DNA from: Candidatus Omnitrophota bacterium
GTDB taxonomy: Bacteria > Ratteibacteria > UBA8468 > B48-G9 > JAFGKM01
NCBI GenBank assembly: GCA_023818745.1
Contig: JAMWBY010000005.1
Coordinates: forward strand, 1 to 27,605
Length of the DNA stretch: 27,605 nucleotides
Reading direction: 5' to 3'
Shown here: piece by piece, positions 1 through 8,255 of the stretch
Position numbering within the stretch: the stretch's first letter is position 1
Layout: each line of letters starts with the position of its first letter
Made by a program: the position numbers and the translations under genes
Notes under the pieces: generated by a model
Told to the model about the DNA's origin: nothing
The model's input: only the letters and a program-made list of their open reading frames with translations
Databases searched by the model: none

Positions 1-2
1 TT

Positions 3-119
3 TGGGAAGGAAATGTTACTTCAATGGTTTTAAGATATAATTCTACTGAAAAGAAGGGTTTACTTGAAATGAGTTCAGTAGAGATGAAAAATAAAATAGA
101 ATCAGAAGCAAGTTTTTAA
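3..119 (+). CDS. C-terminal fragment of an unidentified protein
   Basis: An open frame enters from the left edge and runs for 38 codons to TAA at 117-119. The visible tail is polar and charged and ends in ESEASF. It has no motif that I recognise, so I give it no function. It ends 17 bases before the -35 box of the 5S rRNA promoter, which fits a gene ending where a new transcription unit begins. The other two forward frames stop within the first 40 bases, so this is the only plausible forward coding frame here. Confidence 0.45.
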   Translation, partial: WEGNVTSMVLRYNSTEKKGLLEMSSVEMKNKIESEASF

Positions 120-136
120 TATCTTTTTGAAAAAAC

Positions 137-165
137 TTGACAGGATAAAAAATTAAAGGTATAAT
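137..165 (+). promoter_or_regulatory. Consensus sigma-70-type promoter for 5S rRNA
   Basis: TTGACA (137-142) and TATAAT (160-165) are separated by exactly 17 bases. Both boxes are perfect consensus. The expected start, about 7 bases after the -10 box, falls at the first base of the 5S gene (172). It therefore drives 5S as a separate unit. Confidence 0.9.
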
Positions 166-171
166 TATAGT

Positions 172-292
172 GTCCCTGGCAACCATGGCGGAAGGGAAAC
201 ACCCGTTCCCATCCCGAACACGGTTGTTAAGCCTTCCGACGCCAATGGTACTGCCTGCGAGAGTGGGTGGGAGAGTAGGTGTTGCCAGGGAC
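172..292 (+). rRNA. rrf: 5S ribosomal RNA
   Basis: The 121-base segment begins GTCCCTGGCAA and ends TTGCCAGGGAC, which pair perfectly to form the terminal helix I. Inside is the typical loop B/C region with CCCATCCCGAACACGG followed by GTTAAGCC, and a G-rich 3' arm with GAGAGTAGG. These are hallmarks of bacterial 5S rRNA of the large ribosomal subunit. No 16S or 23S gene lies next to it: a protein gene ends just upstream and a GTPase gene starts 44 bases downstream. The gene therefore stands alone with its own promoter. The ends were set from helix I and could be off by one or two bases. Confidence 0.95.
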
Positions 293-311
293 ATTTTTAT
301 TATAGTATAAT
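282..311 (+). promoter_or_regulatory. Possible promoter inside the 5S 3' end, for the EF-G-like gene
   Basis: TTGCCA (282-287, five of six consensus bases) and a perfect TATAAT (306-311) are 18 bases apart. The -35 box is part of the 5S terminal helix. Transcription would start near 318, just before the ribosome binding site AAGGAG at 322-327. This would let the GTPase operon be transcribed separately from 5S. Read-through from the 5S promoter is the alternative, since no terminator hairpin is visible between them. Confidence 0.5.
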
Positions 312-335
312 TATTTTCAAAAAGGAGTTTTTTTT

Positions 336-2351
336 ATGGAAAAGGTTTTTACAATTGGTCTATTCGGAGGAACTAAGTCAGGTAAAACAATTCTTGGAGA
401 AAGCATTCTTTTTAAATCGGGTATGATTTCAAGAATGGGAGATATTAATCAAGGAAACACTACTTTTGATTATGATGAAGAAGAAAAAACGAGATTAACA
501 AGTATTAATCTTGCGGTTGGATATTTTAAAATACAGAATAATCTGGTTTATATTTTAGATGTGCCAGGATATATTGATTTTGTGGGAGAACAGATTTCTG
601 CGGTTGCTGCATCTGACATTGCAATTTTAAATATCTCTTCAACTGAAGGAATTGAGGTTGGAACTGAAAAAATATGGGAAATGATAAGTAAAAAAAATCT
701 TCCAACAATCATTTTTGTGAATAAACTTGATGTGCCTGAAATAAACTATAAAAAGGTGATTGAAGAACTTATTTCTTTTTTCGGGAACAAAATAGTTTTT
801 ATAAATTATCCTGTTTTTGAAAGTAAACAGTTTAAAGGTGTTATAAATATTTTTGATTATGATATAGATTCATCAGGTGAATTTAAAGAATATATACAAA
901 AATCAATGGATACTTTAGCAGAACTTGATGATTCAATAATGGAAAAATATCTTGAAGGAGAGAAACTTACAAAAGAAGAAGTATCTAATTTTTTGAAAAA
1001 AGGTATGATAGAAGGGAAAATTTTACCTGTTTTATTTGGTTCAGGTATAAATCAAATTGGTATTGAAGAACTTATTAATTTTATAATTTCTTTTGCTCCT
1101 TCTGTTGAAGAATTACTGCCATTGAAAGGGAAAAATCAAGATGGTGGTGAAGTAATAATTGAGAGAAAAGATACTCAGCCATTTATAGGAATAATATTTA
1201 AGACAATTTTTGATCCTTTTGCAGGCCGTCTTTCCTATATAAAAGTTTTAAGTGGAAAATTTTCTTCAAATTCACAATTTTTAAACTCAACAAAAGGGAT
1301 AAAAGAGAGAGTAGGACAGATATACAGAATGTTAGGAAGGAAACAGGAGCCGGTTGATGTTGCATATCCTGGTGAAATAGTTACTACTGCTAAACTTAAT
1401 TCACAAACATTTGATACTTTATGTGATTTAAATATAAATGTTATTTTAGAAAAGCCACATATTCCTGAAGGTGCTGTTTCTTATTCAATCGCCCCAAAAA
1501 TAAAAGGAACAGAAGATAAACTTGGGAATGCAATAGGCAAAATTTTAGAAGAGGACTTGACGGTTAGAATTTTCCGAGAGGAGGAAACAGGAGAGACAAT
1601 TATATCGGGTATGGGTGATTTACATATTGATATTACCGTTAGTAAATTTAAAAACAAGTTTGGAGTAGAAGTAGAAAAAGGTATTCCTAAAATTGCCTAT
1701 AAAGAAACGATAACTATTAGTGCAAATGCGGAAGGAAAATTTAAAAGACAGACAGGTGGAAGAGGTCAATATGGACATTGTTTTATAAAAATTGAACCTC
1801 TTCCAAGAGGTGGTGGTTTTGAATTTGTTGATCAAATAGTAGGTGGAGCAATTCCAAGAAATTTTATACCATCGGTAGAAAAGGGAGTAAGAGAAGCAAT
1901 GAAAAAAGGAGTTCTTGCTAATTATCCTATCGTTGATATAAGGGTTATTCTTTATGATGGAAGTTATCATGTTGTTGATTCATCAGATATTGCTTTTCAG
2001 ATAGCAGGTTCAATGGCTCTTCAGAAAGCAGTTAATAATGCAAAACCAATTTTACTTGAACCAATTGTCAATGTAGAAATAAGAGTTCCTTCAGAATTTG
2101 TTGGAGATGTTATTGGAACTATAAATTCAAAAAGGGGGAGAGTTCTTGATATGATTTCTTCAAGCAATTTTCAAATTATAAAAGCACAAGTTCCCTTAGC
2201 AGAAATGTCAAACTATACAAATGAGTTAAGGTCAATAACAAGTGGCAAAGGAACATATTCAATGGAATTTTCACATTATGAAGAAGTTCCATCTCATATC
2301 GCTTCAAAAATAATTGAACAAAGGAAGCAAGAGAAAGAGGAGAAATTATAA
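336..2351 (+). CDS. EF-G-like translational GTPase (EF-G2/FusA2 type)
   Basis: This 671-residue protein is close to the usual EF-G length. The GTPase domain has a P-loop GGTKSGKT (residues 11-18), a G3 motif DVPGY (75-79) and a G4 motif NKLD (129-132). Domains II to V follow, including the domain IV stretch around GGRGQYGHC and the C-terminal EF-G fold. The usual catalytic His of DTPGH is Tyr79 here, and the canonical ERGITI switch is replaced by a TRLTSINL segment. Both features are known from the EF-G2/FusA2 branch rather than canonical FusA. Canonical EF-G translocates tRNA and mRNA on the ribosome; the role of this branch is poorly defined. The start has a good AAGGAG site 8 bases upstream. 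The gene is followed after 2 bases by the DUF151 gene, so they are probably co-transcribed. Whether the organism has another EF-G cannot be seen here. Confidence 0.85.
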   Translation: MEKVFTIGLFGGTKSGKTILGESILFKSGMISRMGDINQGNTTFDYDEEEKTRLTSINLAVGYFKIQNNLVYILDVPGYIDFVGEQISAVAASDIAILNISSTEGIEVGTEKIWEMISKKNLPTIIFVNKLDVPEINYKKVIEELISFFGNKIVFINYPVFESKQFKGVINIFDYDIDSSGEFKEYIQKSMDTLAELDDSIMEKYLEGEKLTKEEVSNFLKKGMIEGKILPVLFGSGINQIGIEELINFIISFAPSVEELLPLKGKNQDGGEVIIERKDTQPFIGIIFKTIFDPFAGRLSYIKVLSGKFSSNSQFLNSTKGIKERVGQIYRMLGRKQEPVDVAYPGEIVTTAKLNSQTFDTLCDLNINVILEKPHIPEGAVSYSIAPKIKGTEDKLGNAIGKILEEDLTVRIFREEETGETIISGMGDLHIDITVSKFKNKFGVEVEKGIPKIAYKETITISANAEGKFKRQTGGRGQYGHCFIKIEPLPRGGGFEFVDQIVGGAIPRNFIPSVEKGVREAMKKGVLANYPIVDIRVILYDGSYHVVDSSDIAFQIAGSMALQKAVNNAKPILLEPIVNVEIRVPSEFVGDVIGTINSKRGRVLDMISSSNFQIIKAQVPLAEMSNYTNELRSITSGKGTYSMEFSHYEEVPSHIASKIIEQRKQEKEEKL

Positions 2352-2353
2352 TT

Positions 2354-2881
2354 ATGAAGAAAGTTCATGTAGAAGGAGTAGTTTTGAATGTTTTAACTAG
2401 TACCCCAATTGTTATATTAAGAAGCGAAGAGGGCAAAGTTCTTCCAATAGTTATAGGTATATTTGAAGCACAATCAATCCTTCTGATTCTTGAAAAAGCA
2501 GATTTTCCGAGACCTTTAACACATGATTTAATGAAGATTTTAATAATTGCATTGAAAGGAGAAGTTCAGTGTCTTGAAATCCATAGTTTAAAAGATAATG
2601 TATATTATGCTAATATTTTAATAAAAATTGGTGGAGAAATTAAAAAGATAGATTGTAGACCGAGTGATGGAATTGCACTTGCTTTAAGATGTGAAGCGCC
2701 TATTTTTGTTGCAGAAGATTTACTTGAAAGCCCAGATATTATAAAATATTATGATAGTAAGGAGTTTATTAAATCAAATAAGTGGGATAAACCAATAGAT
2801 AAAAAAGAGGCAGAAGAGTTTAGGAAAATAATTGAAAATATAAGTGCAAAAGAGTTTTGGAAAAAAATAAAAGAGGAATAA
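2354..2881 (+). CDS. Bifunctional nuclease family (BFN/DUF151) protein
   Basis: The 175-residue protein matches the BFN/DUF151 family. It opens with a beta-rich segment typical of the family (VEGVVLNV, then VLPIVIGIFEAQSI), continues with RPLTHDLM around residue 55, and has the conserved CRPSDGIALALR block (about residues 102-113). Family members have reported DNase/RNase activity in some bacteria and plants, but the physiological role in most bacteria is not settled. The start lies 2 bases after the EF-G-like stop, so it is translated from the same transcript. The C-terminal 40 residues are lysine- and glutamate-rich and look like a variable tail. Confidence 0.88.
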   Translation: MKKVHVEGVVLNVLTSTPIVILRSEEGKVLPIVIGIFEAQSILLILEKADFPRPLTHDLMKILIIALKGEVQCLEIHSLKDNVYYANILIKIGGEIKKIDCRPSDGIALALRCEAPIFVAEDLLESPDIIKYYDSKEFIKSNKWDKPIDKKEAEEFRKIIENISAKEFWKKIKEE

Positions 2882-2893
2882 AAAGGGGGAAAA

Positions 2894-3643
2894 ATGTCTG
2901 GACATTCAAAATGGCATAGTATAAAACATAAAAAAATGGCTATGGATGCAAGAAAAGGTAAAATTTTTACCAAAATAATAAGAGAGATGATGATAGCGGC
3001 AAAGATGGGAGGTCCAAATCCTGATACAAATCCAAGGTTGAGAATGGCGATAGAAAAAGCAAAGAGTGTAAATATGCCAAATGAAAATATTCAAAGAGCC
3101 ATAAGAAGAGGAACAGGAGAAGAAGGAGGTGTTTCTTATGAACAGGTTACTTATGAAGGGTTTGGTCCAGGAGGTGTTGCAATATTTGTTGAAGTTTTAA
3201 CAGACAACAAAAACAGAAGTGCTTCAGAAATAAGGTCAATTTTTTCAAGGCATAATGGTAATTTGGGAGGTGCAGGAAGTGTTTCATGGATTTTTGAGAG
3301 AAAGGGGTTAATAAGTGTTAAAAAAGAAGGTGTTGATGAAGATAAATTAATGGGTATTGTTCTTGATTCTGGTGCAGAAGATATGAGAACAGAAAAAGAT
3401 ACATATGATGTTATAACGAATGTTGAAAATTTTGAATCTGTTAAAGAAGCACTTGAAAAAAATAATATCCCTATTGAAAATGCAAGTATAACTTATATAC
3501 CTAAAAATACAGTAAAACTAGAGGGGAAAGATGCAGAGCAACTTTTGAAATTACTTGATGAACTTGAAGAATCAGAGGATGTTCAGAATGTTTATGCTAA
3601 CTTTGATATATCAGATGAACTTCTTGAAAAAATTTCAAAATAA
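2894..3643 (+). CDS. YebC/PmpR family protein
   Basis: The protein has 249 residues, the standard family length. It begins with the hallmark MSGHSKWHSIKHKK and carries the conserved IFTKIIREM and NPRLRMAIEKAK blocks, then the YEGFGPGGVAIFVEVLTDNKNR segment in two adjoining stretches near residues 80-110. Members were described as DNA-binding regulators (PmpR) and more recently as ribosome-associated factors that relieve stalling, so the precise role is open. It has a strong purine-rich site (AAGGGGG) ahead of the ATG. It sits directly upstream of ruvC, and yebC-ruvCAB is a widely conserved order. Confidence 0.93.
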   Translation: MSGHSKWHSIKHKKMAMDARKGKIFTKIIREMMIAAKMGGPNPDTNPRLRMAIEKAKSVNMPNENIQRAIRRGTGEEGGVSYEQVTYEGFGPGGVAIFVEVLTDNKNRSASEIRSIFSRHNGNLGGAGSVSWIFERKGLISVKKEGVDEDKLMGIVLDSGAEDMRTEKDTYDVITNVENFESVKEALEKNNIPIENASITYIPKNTVKLEGKDAEQLLKLLDELEESEDVQNVYANFDISDELLEKISK

Positions 3644-3645
3644 AA

Positions 3646-4125
3646 TTGAAAATAATTGGAATAGACCCGGGAATTAATAAATTAGGATATGGAGTAATAG
3701 AAGATTTAAAGGTTTTAGAGTGTGGAATTATTAAACCATCTTCAAAATTGAGTTTTGAAGGTAAAGTTGAATATATATTGAAAAATTTCAAGGAGTTTAT
3801 AGCAAAATATAATCCTGATATTTTATCAATAGAAGAAATTTATGTTGCCAAAAATGTTCAGATTGCTTTAAAGATTGGAATTTTGATAGGTGGAATTATA
3901 TGGACATCCCTTTCTAATAATATAAAGTTTTTTCTTATTCCTCCAAGAGAGATTAAGAAATTAATTACAGGGAAAGGAGGAGCAACAAAAGAGCAGGTTA
4001 AATTTATGGTTGAAAATTTAACAAATTTTTATAATTTTAAAAATTTTGAAGAAACAGATGCAATTGCCACTGCTCTTTCTGCATTGTTTAAGTTAAAAGA
4101 AAATGCTTTACTTTATCAAAGGTAA
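3646..4125 (+). CDS. ruvC: Holliday junction resolvase RuvC
   Basis: RuvC is the endonuclease that cuts Holliday junctions after RuvAB branch migration. The 159-residue protein shows the RNase H-like fold: IGIDPG with Asp7, IEEIYVAKN with the catalytic Glu63, and EETDAIATAL near residue 135-144 with Asp138. The acidic residue that aligns with the other C-terminal aspartate of E. coli RuvC appears to be Glu135. The start is TTG at 3646, two bases after the yebC stop, because the family sequence begins at exactly this point and no ATG precedes it in frame. No Shine-Dalgarno site is visible. The 3' end overlaps ruvA by 23 bases in another frame. Confidence 0.92.
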   Translation: MKIIGIDPGINKLGYGVIEDLKVLECGIIKPSSKLSFEGKVEYILKNFKEFIAKYNPDILSIEEIYVAKNVQIALKIGILIGGIIWTSLSNNIKFFLIPPREIKKLITGKGGATKEQVKFMVENLTNFYNFKNFEETDAIATALSALFKLKENALLYQR

Positions 4126-4684
4126 AATTTTTTTAAAAACACCAACCTATGTTGTAATAGAAAATAACGGGATTGGTTATTTTGTTGAAATTTCTCTTCA
4201 AACATCTGAAAAAATTGAGGAAGGAGAAGAAACATTTCTTTATGTATATCAACAGATTTCCGAAGAAAAAATAAATCTTTATGGGTTCAAAGAAAAAGAA
4301 GAAAGAGAATTATTTTTACTTCTTATCACTGTTCCGGGTATTGGACCAAAAGTAGCATTAAGAGTACTTTCAGGTTTAAGTTTGGAAGAAATCTATCAGG
4401 GAATTGTTTCAGAAGATGTATCTGTCTTTAAAAATGTTCCAGGTATAGGGAAAAAAACAGCAGAACGAATGATTGTAGAATTAAAACAAAAAGTTGAAAA
4501 AATTCCAATCTTGGTTAATAATTATAAAGAGAAAGATATAGTAATGAATGCTATTGAAGCATTGACAGTTCTGGGATATAGAAGAAAAGAATCTGCAGAG
4601 GTTGTTATGAAAATAATGAAAGAAAAAAGGAAAATTATCAGTTTAGAAGAATTAATAAAAGAAGCATTAAAGGAATTATCATGA
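4103..4684 (+). CDS. ruvA: Holliday junction DNA helicase subunit RuvA
   Basis: RuvA binds the four-way junction and loads the RuvB motor. The 193-residue protein starts with the OB-fold region (MLYFIKGKI, later GIGYFVEI). It has the two helix-hairpin-helix motifs VPGIGPKVA (about 77-85) and VPGIGKKTAERM (about 112-123), and ends in the small domain III that contacts RuvB. Length and order fit the family well. The start overlaps the end of ruvC, and the stop overlaps the ruvB start as ATGA, so ruvC-ruvA-ruvB are translationally coupled. Confidence 0.94.
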   Translation: MLYFIKGKIFLKTPTYVVIENNGIGYFVEISLQTSEKIEEGEETFLYVYQQISEEKINLYGFKEKEERELFLLLITVPGIGPKVALRVLSGLSLEEIYQGIVSEDVSVFKNVPGIGKKTAERMIVELKQKVEKIPILVNNYKEKDIVMNAIEALTVLGYRRKESAEVVMKIMKEKRKIISLEELIKEALKELS

Positions 4685-5700
4685 AGGAAAGAATGACTTC
4701 ACCCGAAATTAAAAATGAAGATTTAAAATTTGAAAATACTGTAAGACCGAAAAATTTTGATGAATTTATAGGTCAAGAAAAAGTTAAAGAAAATTTAAAA
4801 GTTTTTATTTCTGCTGCAAAAAATAGAAAAGAAGTTCTTGACCATGTTCTTTTCTATGGACCACCTGGAATTGGTAAAACAACACTTTCTTATATAATTG
4901 CAAGTGAACTTGGAGTGAATATAAAAGCAACATCAGGACCTGTGATTGAAAAAATTGGAGACTTAGCAGGAATTTTAACTAATCTTGAAAAGGGAGATGT
5001 TTTGTTTATAGATGAAATACACCGGCTTCCAAGAAATATTGAAGAATTTCTTTACAGTGCAATGGAAGAATTTAGAATAGATATAGTTATTGGAGAAGGA
5101 CCTAAAGCAAGAAATGTTAAGATTCCTTTAAAACCATTTACTTTATGCGGTGCAACAACAAGAATAGGACTTTTGACTTCCCCTTTAAGAAATAGATTTG
5201 GAATATTACATCGTCTTGATTATTATACAAATGAAGAATTAAAGGAAATAATAAAACGTTCAGCAAGTATTTTAAAAATAACTATTGATGAAGAGGGAGC
5301 AGAAGAGATAGCGAAAAGAGCAAGAGGAACTCCAAGAGTTGCAAATAGATTATTAAGAAGGGTAAGAGATTATGCTGAGGTTAAAGGAAAAGGTATTATA
5401 GATAAGGAAATTGCCATAATTGCTTTAAATAAAATGGATGTTGATGAGGAGGGATTAGATGAAATGGATAAAAAAATTCTTGAAGTTATAATTACAAAAT
5501 TTAATGGTGGACCTGTTGGAGTAAAAAGTTTATCAATTGCTGTAGGGGAGGAAGTAAATACAATAGAAGAAGTTTATGAAAGTTTTCTTGTGAGAAAAGG
5601 GTTTATAAAAAAAACACCTCAAGGAAGGGTTGTTACAGAACTCGCATATAAACATCTTGGCATAGAGAAACATTCTGAAAAATTCAACACCTTACTTTAA
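4681..5700 (+). CDS. ruvB: Holliday junction branch migration ATPase RuvB
   Basis: RuvB is the AAA+ motor that drives branch migration. The 339-residue protein carries Walker A GPPGIGKTT (residues 60-68), Walker B LFIDEIHRL (about 107-115, Asp110/Glu111), the sensor-1 region GATTRIG (156-162) and the arginine-finger region SPLRNRFG. The C-terminal winged-helix domain includes GGPVGVKSLS. The start overlaps ruvA by four bases. A Met five codons in is a possible alternative start, but the overlap favours the first one. The next gene begins two bases after the stop. Confidence 0.95.
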   Translation: MKERMTSPEIKNEDLKFENTVRPKNFDEFIGQEKVKENLKVFISAAKNRKEVLDHVLFYGPPGIGKTTLSYIIASELGVNIKATSGPVIEKIGDLAGILTNLEKGDVLFIDEIHRLPRNIEEFLYSAMEEFRIDIVIGEGPKARNVKIPLKPFTLCGATTRIGLLTSPLRNRFGILHRLDYYTNEELKEIIKRSASILKITIDEEGAEEIAKRARGTPRVANRLLRRVRDYAEVKGKGIIDKEIAIIALNKMDVDEEGLDEMDKKILEVIITKFNGGPVGVKSLSIAVGEEVNTIEEVYESFLVRKGFIKKTPQGRVVTELAYKHLGIEKHSEKFNTLL

Positions 5701-5702
5701 AA

Positions 5703-6419
5703 ATGCTTGAAATAAAAAATATTAAAAAGTCATTTAAAAATAAAGTTGTTTTAAAAGGAATTTCAATAAATGTTAACAAAGGAGAAATTGTTGGACTTCT
5801 TGGACCAAATGGAGCAGGCAAAACAACAACTTTTGAAATAATTATGGGTTTTCTTATGCCGGATAATGGAAATATAATTATGGATGGTAGAGACATAACA
5901 TTTTTTCCTGTTTGGAAGAGAGCAAGAGAAGGAATTACTTATTTACCACAGGAAGTTTCTATATTTAGAAAATTAACGGTTAAGGAAAATTGTGAGATAA
6001 TTTTAGAAGATTATTTTAAAGATAAACTTGTAAGAAAAAAAATTATTGATGAAAACCTCAAGAAACTTGGTATTTACCACTTAGAAAATAAAGTTGCTGA
6101 AACTCTTTCAGGGGGTGAAAAAAGACGACTTGAAATAGCAAGAAGTTTAACTCTCTCACCAAAGTTTTTTTTACTTGATGAACCATTTACAGGAATTGAC
6201 CCAAAAACCATAAGTGAAATTCAAGATATAGTTGCTGAATTAAAGAGAGAAAACATAGGGATTCTTTTAACAGATCATAATGTAAGGGATGCTTTAAAAA
6301 TAACAGATAGAGCATACTTAATTTATGAAGGAGAAATTTTAATAGAGGGAACACCTGAGGAAATTCTAAATCATCCAGAATCAAGAAATGTATATTTTGG
6401 AGAAAAATTTGAACTTTAA
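5703..6419 (+). CDS. lptB: LPS export ABC transporter ATPase, LptB-like
   Basis: The 238-residue ABC ATPase has Walker A GPNGAGKTT (34-42), Q-loop LPQE (81-84), signature LSGGEKRR (135-142), Walker B FFLLDEP (Asp159/Glu160) and the H-loop His192. The segment LPQEVSIFRKLTVKEN is typical of LptB, the cytoplasmic ATPase that powers extraction of lipopolysaccharide from the inner membrane with LptF/LptG. The membrane partners are not in the window. It is one of the stronger signs of an outer membrane here. No Shine-Dalgarno site is visible; the start is two bases after ruvB, which suggests reinitiation. A related branched-chain amino-acid-type ATPase is less likely, given the LptB-specific block. 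Confidence 0.85.
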   Translation: MLEIKNIKKSFKNKVVLKGISINVNKGEIVGLLGPNGAGKTTTFEIIMGFLMPDNGNIIMDGRDITFFPVWKRAREGITYLPQEVSIFRKLTVKENCEIILEDYFKDKLVRKKIIDENLKKLGIYHLENKVAETLSGGEKRRLEIARSLTLSPKFFLLDEPFTGIDPKTISEIQDIVAELKRENIGILLTDHNVRDALKITDRAYLIYEGEILIEGTPEEILNHPESRNVYFGEKFEL

Positions 6420-6420
6420 A

Positions 6421-7128
6421 ATGGAAAAATTGAAAACTATACCAGTACATATAGGTATAATAATGGATGGAAATGGGAGATGGGCAGAAAAAAGGAATTT
6501 ACCGAGAATTTTAGGTCATAAAGAAGGTATAGAAGCAGTAAGAAGAACAGTTCAAGCATCTATTAAATATAATATTAAATATCTTACTTTATATTCATTT
6601 TCAACCGAAAACTGGAAAAGACCTAAAGAAGAAATTGAATTTCTTTTCTCTTTAATGGAACAAAATTTAAAAAAGGAGGGAGAGAACTTAAATAAAAATA
6701 ATGTTAGGGTTAGATTTATTGGTAGAATATGGGAATTACCATCTAATCTTATAGAAATAATAAATTATGTTGAGAATTTAACAAAGAAAAATACAGGTCT
6801 TAATTTAATCTTTGCTATAAATTATGGAGGAAGAACTGAAATAGTTGATGGTATCAGAGAAATAATTAAAAGTGGATATAGAGTAGAAGAAATAAATGAA
6901 GAATTATTAAGTAAATTTCTTTATCTTTCCGATGTTCCTGACCCGGATTTAATAATTAGAACAAGTGGCGAAAAAAGAATAAGTAATTTTTTGTTATGGC
7001 AATCCGCATATTCAGAGTTTTATTTTACAAAAGTTCTTTGGCCTGACTTTGATGAGAAAGATTTTTTGAAGGCACTTTTAGATTATCAAAGAAGAAAAAG
7101 AAAATTTGGTGGGATTATAGAAAAATGA
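6421..7128 (+). CDS. uppS: Isoprenyl transferase (undecaprenyl diphosphate synthase)
   Basis: The enzyme condenses isopentenyl diphosphate onto farnesyl diphosphate to make the C55 carrier lipid used for peptidoglycan and O-antigen. From the ATG at 6421 it has 235 residues. It shows IIMDGNGRWA with the catalytic Asp16, GHKEG with His33, YSFSTENWKRP, and the C-terminal DPDLIIRTSGE and SNFLLWQSAYSEFYF blocks. An in-frame ATG at 6388 would add 11 residues overlapping lptB; I rejected it because family members begin close to the DGNGR motif and 6421 sits just after the lptB stop. The stop overlaps dxr as ATGA. The MEP-pathway genes downstream would supply its precursor. Confidence 0.94.
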   Translation: MEKLKTIPVHIGIIMDGNGRWAEKRNLPRILGHKEGIEAVRRTVQASIKYNIKYLTLYSFSTENWKRPKEEIEFLFSLMEQNLKKEGENLNKNNVRVRFIGRIWELPSNLIEIINYVENLTKKNTGLNLIFAINYGGRTEIVDGIREIIKSGYRVEEINEELLSKFLYLSDVPDPDLIIRTSGEKRISNFLLWQSAYSEFYFTKVLWPDFDEKDFLKALLDYQRRKRKFGGIIEK

Positions 7129-8255
7129 GAAATATTATAATTTTAGGTTCAACAGGGACAATAGGGGAGAATACTCTTGAAATTGTAAGGAGACAGAAAG
7201 AGAAATTTAATGTTTTATGCCTTGCGTGTAAAAAAAATAAAAAATTACTTATAAAACAGATAGAAGAATTTAAACCAAAATATGCTTACATTGAGGAAAA
7301 AGATGAAAAACTACAAAGAAGATATAAAAATGTGAAATTTTTTTTTGGTGAAGAAGGGCTTATTGAAATCGCAAATTTAAAAGAAGGTGATTTTTATATA
7401 TTTGCAATACCTGGTATAAAAACACTCCCTGCTTTTATAGAATGCATAAAAAACAAAAAAAATATTGCACTTGCTACAAAAGAAATTCTTGTTTCAGGTG
7501 GTGAGATTATTGAGGACTTAAAAAGAAGTTATTGTTTTGAAATTTTACCCATTGATAGTGAACATAATGCAATTTTTCAGATTTTAAAATACGAAAATAA
7601 AGATGCAAAGAAGATATATTTAACTGCTTCTGGTGGTCCTTTATATAGAAAAAGAAAGAAAAATGTAAATATTAAAGAAGCACTTAACCATCCAGTATGG
7701 AAAATGGGGAAAAAAATCACAATTGATTCAGCAACAATGATGAATAAAGCATTTGAAATTATAGAAGCACATTATCTTTTTTCGTTAAATGAAAATCAGA
7801 TAGATGTTATAATTCATCCGGAGGCAATTATACATGGAATAGTTGAGTTTATAGATGGAACTCTTAAATTTGTTGGGTTTATTCCAGATATGAAATTTCC
7901 AATAAATTATGTTTTAAATTATCCTGAAAGAGTAAATTCTGGATTGAAAAATATAGATTTTCGTAAAATTAAAAAATTAAATTTTAAAAAAGTAAATGAG
8001 AATGAAAAATGGTTAAATTTTGCAAAAGAAGCGATAAGAAAAAAAGGTTCATATCCTGTTGTTTTAAATGGAGCAAATGAAAGAACTGTTGAGTATTTTT
8101 TGGAAGGGAAAATAAAATTTCAAGATATTATAAAATATATAGAAAAAGTTGTAGAAGTCCATCAATATAAAGAAAAGTTAAATATCAAAGATGTTTTTTA
8201 TTACCATAACTGGGCGAGAAGACAGATTGAAAAAATAATAGGAGGTTATGAATGA
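7125..8255 (+). CDS. dxr: 1-deoxy-D-xylulose 5-phosphate reductoisomerase
   Basis: Dxr converts DXP to 2-C-methyl-D-erythritol 4-phosphate with NADPH, the first committed step of the MEP pathway. The 376-residue protein has the nucleotide-binding GSTGTIG (8-14), the metal-binding PIDSEHNAIFQ block with Asp144 and Glu146, the substrate loop ASGGPLY, and HPVWKMGKKITIDSATMMNK followed by Glu214 in IEA. One change is visible: the usually conserved LANKE reads LATKE (Thr118). The start overlaps uppS by four bases, and the stop overlaps rseP by four bases. Confidence 0.95.
   Translation: MRNIIILGSTGTIGENTLEIVRRQKEKFNVLCLACKKNKKLLIKQIEEFKPKYAYIEEKDEKLQRRYKNVKFFFGEEGLIEIANLKEGDFYIFAIPGIKTLPAFIECIKNKKNIALATKEILVSGGEIIEDLKRSYCFEILPIDSEHNAIFQILKYENKDAKKIYLTASGGPLYRKRKKNVNIKEALNHPVWKMGKKITIDSATMMNKAFEIIEAHYLFSLNENQIDVIIHPEAIIHGIVEFIDGTLKFVGFIPDMKFPINYVLNYPERVNSGLKNIDFRKIKKLNFKKVNENEKWLNFAKEAIRKKGSYPVVLNGANERTVEYFLEGKIKFQDIIKYIEKVVEVHQYKEKLNIKDVFYYHNWARRQIEKIIGGYE

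Noticed and set aside
43..294. Minus-strand open frame of 83 codons over the 5S gene
   Set aside because: It lies across the 5S rRNA and its promoter, and the product shows no family resemblance. It is a chance frame.
6388..6420. Earlier ATG start for uppS
   Set aside because: It would add 11 residues overlapping lptB that the family lacks. The ATG at 6421 follows the lptB stop directly.
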